23,540 nucleotides of DNA from assembly GCA_030141605.1 (NCBI GenBank), contig JAQGDQ010001842.1:1-23540 (forward strand), given 5' to 3'. Both the position numbers and the translations under genes were made by a program. Below the pieces are notes generated by a model, which was not told the DNA's origin, did not search any database, and saw only the letters and a list, made by a program, of their open reading frames with translations. This document shows, one piece after another, positions 20,051 to 23,540 of this stretch; the stretch's first letter is position 1, and the number at the start of each line of letters is the position of its first letter. Source of the stretch: Tubiluchus corallicola (taxonomy: Eukaryota; Priapulida; Priapulimorpha; Priapulimorphida; Tubiluchidae).

Positions 20051-21230
20051 TTGAAACTCATTTTACCTCATTAAGTCATCTGCTAGACTTCATTTTATTT
20101 GCCGATGATACTAACATATTCTATAGTCACACAAACTATGAATCAATGATAAATACTGTAAACCAAGAACTTGTACACCTCTCCACCTGGTTTAAAGCTA
20201 ATAAGTTATCACTGAATATTGAAAAAACCAAATTTAATGTATTCACGAATAAAAATAAAAGAATCCCTAGTAATCTTACAGTAAAAATCGATGAAGTCCC
20301 AATCAATCAAGTAAAATATATTAAGTTCTTAGGCATCAACATAGCTGAACACCTAACTTGGCAAGAACATCTTAGATTTATCGAAAGCAAAATCTCAAAA
20401 ATCATAGGTATTATATACAGAGTTAGACACATATTGCCTAACTCAGTACTTGTATTATTATATAATTCTCTTTTTTACCATATTTAAATAATTCGAACAT
20501 TATTTGGGGAAGCACATACACCAGTCGAGTGAAAAAAATTCATCTGATTCAGAAGAAAATAGTGCGAGCTATAACATTTGCCGGTTATCAGGACCATACA
20601 CCACCAATATTTAAAAGACTAAACTTTCTAAACATTTATGACATTAGTAAGTTCCAAACTGCCATTTTCATGTAGAAATTCTCTCATAAATTATTGACTC
20701 CCTTATTTACTGATTATTTTTGTTTGAATGCTGAGATACATAATTACGGCACACGTTATAGACTGAACTATCACTACATACAGTGCAACACTAATATTAG
20801 AAAACTTTCTATTAAATACAATGGCACTTACATACGGAATTCAATTGCTCCAGCTATTAAAAACGCCAACTCGCTGTCCATATTTAAAAACAATTATAAA
20901 TTAAACTTACTTGAAACATATAACTGATCACTCAATCATGATTTGTTGTTTTTCATTTTCAAAAACTTCCCCTCTAGTATAATAATATTTTTATTACTTC
21001 CCACCCGTATTTATATTTGTATATATTCTAATATTGTTTCTGTATATATTGTAATTTTTTCGTAACTAATTCTAGTGGCCTACCATAAGCTAGCTTCTTA
21101 GGTCTCTAGCGCAGAATTCATGAATTGTATCATATTTTTGTACTAACAAAAACTGATTATCGATGCACATGTAATGTATATGTATATGTTTATTGGGAAA
21201 TAAATCTATAAAATCTATATATATAGAAAA
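20050..21230 (+). pseudogene. Jockey/CR1-type LINE, 5'-truncated 3' portion
   Basis: The frame opens in RT motif C (DFILFADDTNIF, about 20,086-20,121) and continues through HLSTWFKANKLSLNIEKTK and YIKFLGINIAEHLTW to a TAA at 20,485-20,487. The downstream part continues in another frame (NNSNIIWGSTYT..., with one in-frame TAG near 20,674) to NYGTRYRLNYH and a final stop at 20,925-20,927. One frameshift and one stop therefore break it. A 3' untranslated region with AATAAA (21,199-21,204) and an ATCTATA-rich tail follows. Motifs A and B, the endonuclease and ORF1 are missing. The NYGTR block is typical of jockey-like LINE C-termini. Confidence 0.9.
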
Positions 21231-21369
21231 ACTAATTTGCTACTTTTTGCCCAAGAAATCATACAAGAATACATTTAAACAGTGTTTATCAAACACATTA
21301 GATTTGTCATTACATGTTATGGTATAACTTTTAGCCAATTTTAGTACAAACACTTAAAACAGTTATAGC

Positions 21370-21580
21370 TTAAAACAACAAATTTATTAAAATTTTTACA
21401 TTAAAAAGTTGAAATCTTTCCAAACGTTTTGACAGGCTGCTGCTGTCATCATCAGTGGTAAATTTACAAACTTACAACAAACTATGTTTATATAGGTAGA
21501 ACCTACAATATAGAACATTATGCACTAATTAAGTAGTTAATAGACACCGTATAGGCACAAATATGGTCATTAATGCTGGA
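21370..21580 (-). mobile_element. Penelope-like repeat copy 2
   Basis: Homologous to 2690-2852 in the same orientation and a little longer. On the minus strand the hammerhead-like core (about 21,419-21,458) has a better stem II (GACAG with CUGUC), but GAAA has become AAAA and the sequence after the cleavage position has changed. It is probably not self-cleaving. It lies downstream of the trypsin exon on the same strand. Confidence 0.6.
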
Positions 21581-21805
21581 TTGAGGAGAATTTTTTAATT
21601 TTTTGCCAGTTCTAGATGAAATATGCAAATTTTCACAAATTCTCACTTTAAAGTGTCTGGCTGTCGTTCTGATGATGCATGGATTTGAAAAGGGGCGGAT
21701 CTAGGTTCCAGAAGCTCAAAATTAATTTTACAATTAAAAATGTCACACAAAATTGAAATCCTGTCTATAAAAATTCTTCCACCAGTGACGTCACTATTTC
21801 TAGCA

Positions 21806-21967
21806 CTACATATTTGTCACGATCCAGTCGTGGAAATAGCTGACACGTGCGTAGACACCAGGGTAGGTTGGACGGGCGCATCCGTAACCCCATGATACAA
21901 CACCAATCAGAAGGTTTTCTGTGTGACCTTTATCCTGTCTCAAGGCCAAAGGTCCACCAGAATCGCC
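21806..21967 (-). CDS. Trypsin-like (S1) serine protease, last coding exon
   Basis: On the minus strand an acceptor (TTCTGTTGTTTCTAG) is followed in frame by [20 protein letters not shown]..., which contains the catalytic Ser195 motif (Ser codon TCT). Then come [20 protein letters not shown] and a terminal helix region ending FHDWIVTNM and TAG; 53 codons plus stop. Gly216 and Gly226 equivalents (SWG and PGVY) are present, so the pocket is open as in trypsin; residue 189, which sets specificity, would be in the previous exon. A phase-0 intron immediately before GDSGGP is a known position in this family. The earlier exons, with His57 and Asp102, are not found in the window and should lie beyond 23,540. 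If so, the intron is at least 1.57 kb and contains the 72-bp array. It could also be an orphan exon. Confidence 0.9.
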   Translation of the reverse strand, partial: GDSGGPLALRQDKGHTENLLIGVVSWGYGCARPTYPGVYARVSYFHDWIVTNM

Positions 21968-22257
21968 CTAGAAACAACAGAAGTGTGTTAACTTTTCATG
22001 GCTAAAAAATAATAGTTGTGCAATTAATGAGTAATGTATTAATGCGCATTTTAGAGCAAATTGCAAAGAACTTTTGTACAGTGCACTTTGTTACCCGAAA
22101 TCCTGCAGGGTCTACTTAAAGGAAAAGTCACCCCTTCTAGGAGGTTAGACTTATTTCAATGCTCGCGAAAAATGTAAGAAGAATTAAGTAATAAAACTGC
22201 AATAAGCGCCTCGTTTAACTGGTAAAATCATTTTAAAGTCGCGATCATTTCATGCTT
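21968..22257. other. Putative intron of the trypsin gene, left part
   Basis: No further exon was recognised. ACTTAAAGGAAAAGTCA at about 22,114-22,130 is also found at about 15,450-15,466, with no longer homology beside it that I could align. Confidence 0.45.
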
Positions 22258-22450
22258 GGACGCTCCCATTCTTCTTCCAATGACGTCATTTGTCCTGAAG
22301 AAAAGTAGCGCTCTGTCAAGCTTCGTCGAAAGTTTAACAAGTTTTTACAAAAAAATTAGGTAGCTAATTTTGGAATATTTTTGCATGAACATTAGGTAAG
22401 CTGTTGAAGTTTTAATTAGTTTAAGCAGCGCACTTACGGAAAACCACGAT
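22258..22450 (+). repeat. Dispersed repeat family I, copy 2
   Basis: Partner of 10,765-10,985 (blocks AATGACGTCATTTGTCCTGA, AACAAGTTTTTACAAAAA and CATGAACATTAGGT). It lies inside the putative trypsin intron. Its right end has been expanded into the 21-bp tandem repeat described next. Confidence 0.8.
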
Positions 22451-22517
22451 GCAGTTACGGAAAGCCGCGATGCGCTTACGGAATGCCACGATGCAGTTAC
22501 GGAAAGTCACGATGCGC
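22434..22517 (+). repeat. 21-bp tandem repeat, four units in pairs
   Basis: The unit is TTACGGAAA followed by about 12 bp of the form RCCACGATGCRS. Alternate units end in CAG and CGC, giving a 42-bp higher-order period. Family I copy 1 has only a single unit (about 10,952-10,970), so the expansion happened within this copy. Confidence 0.88.
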
Positions 22518-22676
22518 TAAAGTGGCGTTTATATAGCATGCGGATGCGGATGAGTTTTGGGGATGCGGAATTCTAAAATCGGTTTATATTATTTTCGACG
22601 CACCCTTTTATGCAGCCTGCGTTGTGCGTTATTATTTTTCTGCGGTATGTGCAAATTTCTTTGTTATATTTTTCTA

Positions 22677-23540
22677 AGTTTAAGTGATAACAGTGAAATA
22701 AACCCAACATACTGAGTGACTTGTTCTTTCCTTTAGCACACCACAAACAGTTTAAGTGATAACAGCAAAATAAACTCAGCATACTGAGTGACTTGTTCTT
22801 TCCTTTAGCACACCACAAACAGTTTAAGTGATAACAGTAAAATAAACCCAACATACTGAGTGAATTGTTCTTTCCTTTAACACACCACAAACAGTTTAAG
22901 TGATAACAGTAAAATAAACCCAGCATACTGAGTGACTTGTTCTTTCCTTTAGCACACCACAAACAGTTTAAGTGATAACAGTAAAATAAACCCAACATAC
23001 TGAGTGACTTGTTCTTTCCTTTAGCACACCACAAACAGTTTAAGTGATAACAGTAAAATAAACCCAACATACTGAGTGACTTGTTCTTTCCTTTAGCACA
23101 CCACAAACAGTTTAAGTGATAACAGTGAAATAAACCCAACATACTGAGTGACTTGTTCTTTCCTTTAGCACACCACAAACAGTTTAAGTGATAACAGCAA
23201 AATAAACTCAGCATACTGAGTGACTTGTTCTTTCCTTTAGCACACCACAAACAGTTTAAGTGATAACAGTAAAATAAACCCAACATACTGAGTGAATTGT
23301 TCTTTCCTTTAGCACATCACAAACAGTTTAAGTGATAACAGTAAAATAAACCCAGCATACTGAGTGACTTGTTCTTTCCTTTAGCACATCACAAACAGTT
23401 TAAGTGATAACAGTAAAATAAACCCAGCATACTGAGTGACTTGTTCTTTCCTTTAGCACACCACAAACAGTTTAAGTGATAACAGTAAAATAAACCCAAC
23501 ATACTGAGTGACTTGTTCTTTCCTTTAGCACACCACAAAG
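22677..23540. repeat. 72-bp satellite with six-unit higher-order repeat, runs off the edge
   Basis: Twelve units of exactly 72 bp start at 22,677, 22,749, 22,821 and so on. The unit contains AGTTTAAGTGATAACAG, AAATAAACCCA, ATACTGAGTGAC and TTCTTTCCTTTAG. Variants follow an order of period six: units 1 and 7 have GTGAAA, units 2 and 8 have GCAAAATAAACTCAGC, and units 3 and 9 have GAATTG. The basic higher-order unit is therefore 432 bp. Since 72 is divisible by three, the minus strand shows a nine-fold 24-residue Cys-rich frame; no other evidence supports translation. The plus strand has one AATAAA per unit. Confidence 0.96.

Overview
The window is nuclear DNA of a multicellular animal, most likely an aquatic invertebrate. 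Evidence for this: the last exon of a trypsin-like serine protease with a GT-AG style acceptor, a secreted multidomain cysteine-rich protein (WAP, thyroglobulin type-1 and antistasin-like modules), Jockey/CR1-type LINE remnants, two solo LTRs, a 5S-rRNA-headed retroposon, and very long simple repeats. There are no prokaryotic operons. The species cannot be named from the sequence alone.

Layout, left to right. 1-2110: a solo LTR with perfect target duplications, then a 23-bp minisatellite of about 68 units. 2690-3475: a Penelope-like repeat with a hammerhead-like core, a 25-bp hairpin, and a pentanucleotide array that keeps its register for about 475 bp. 3476-6260: no recognisable gene; it holds a degenerate tetranucleotide tract and about 520 bp of (TC)n. 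6436-7695: a decayed LINE reverse transcriptase on the minus strand. 8126-8478: an 87-bp minisatellite carrying one AATAAA per unit on the strand of the next gene. 8761-10254: the one complete protein gene (minus strand, 497 aa, two copies of a WAP/thyroglobulin-1/antistasin-like module), with a plausible TATA/initiator promoter near 10,503-10,535. 10,765-12,960: a dispersed repeat, about 390 bp of (ATT)n, a 57-bp minisatellite and an RT fragment. 13,315-13,641: a second solo LTR, opposite in orientation. 15,300-19,720: three copies of a ~600-bp repeat family, a 549-bp 5S-headed retroposon with a 12-bp target duplication, a diverged second 5S-like fragment and a G-rich 54-bp minisatellite. 20,050-21,230: a 3' LINE remnant on the plus strand. 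21,370-21,580: a second Penelope-like repeat. 21,806-21,967: the terminal trypsin exon (minus). 22,434-23,540: a 21-bp and a 72-bp tandem array, the latter with a clear six-unit higher-order period, running off the right edge.

Only two host protein genes can be supported. One is a predicted secreted or surface protein built from protease-inhibitor-type modules. The other is the C-terminal exon of a serine protease, about 11.5 kb away on the same strand. Their functions are related in kind, but nothing in the sequence shows that they act on each other. The rest is repeats. The most interesting item is the 5S-headed retroposon: it has an intact-looking Pol III internal promoter, no TTTT on its sense strand, and flanking 12-bp duplications placed exactly at the 5' end of the 5S homology.
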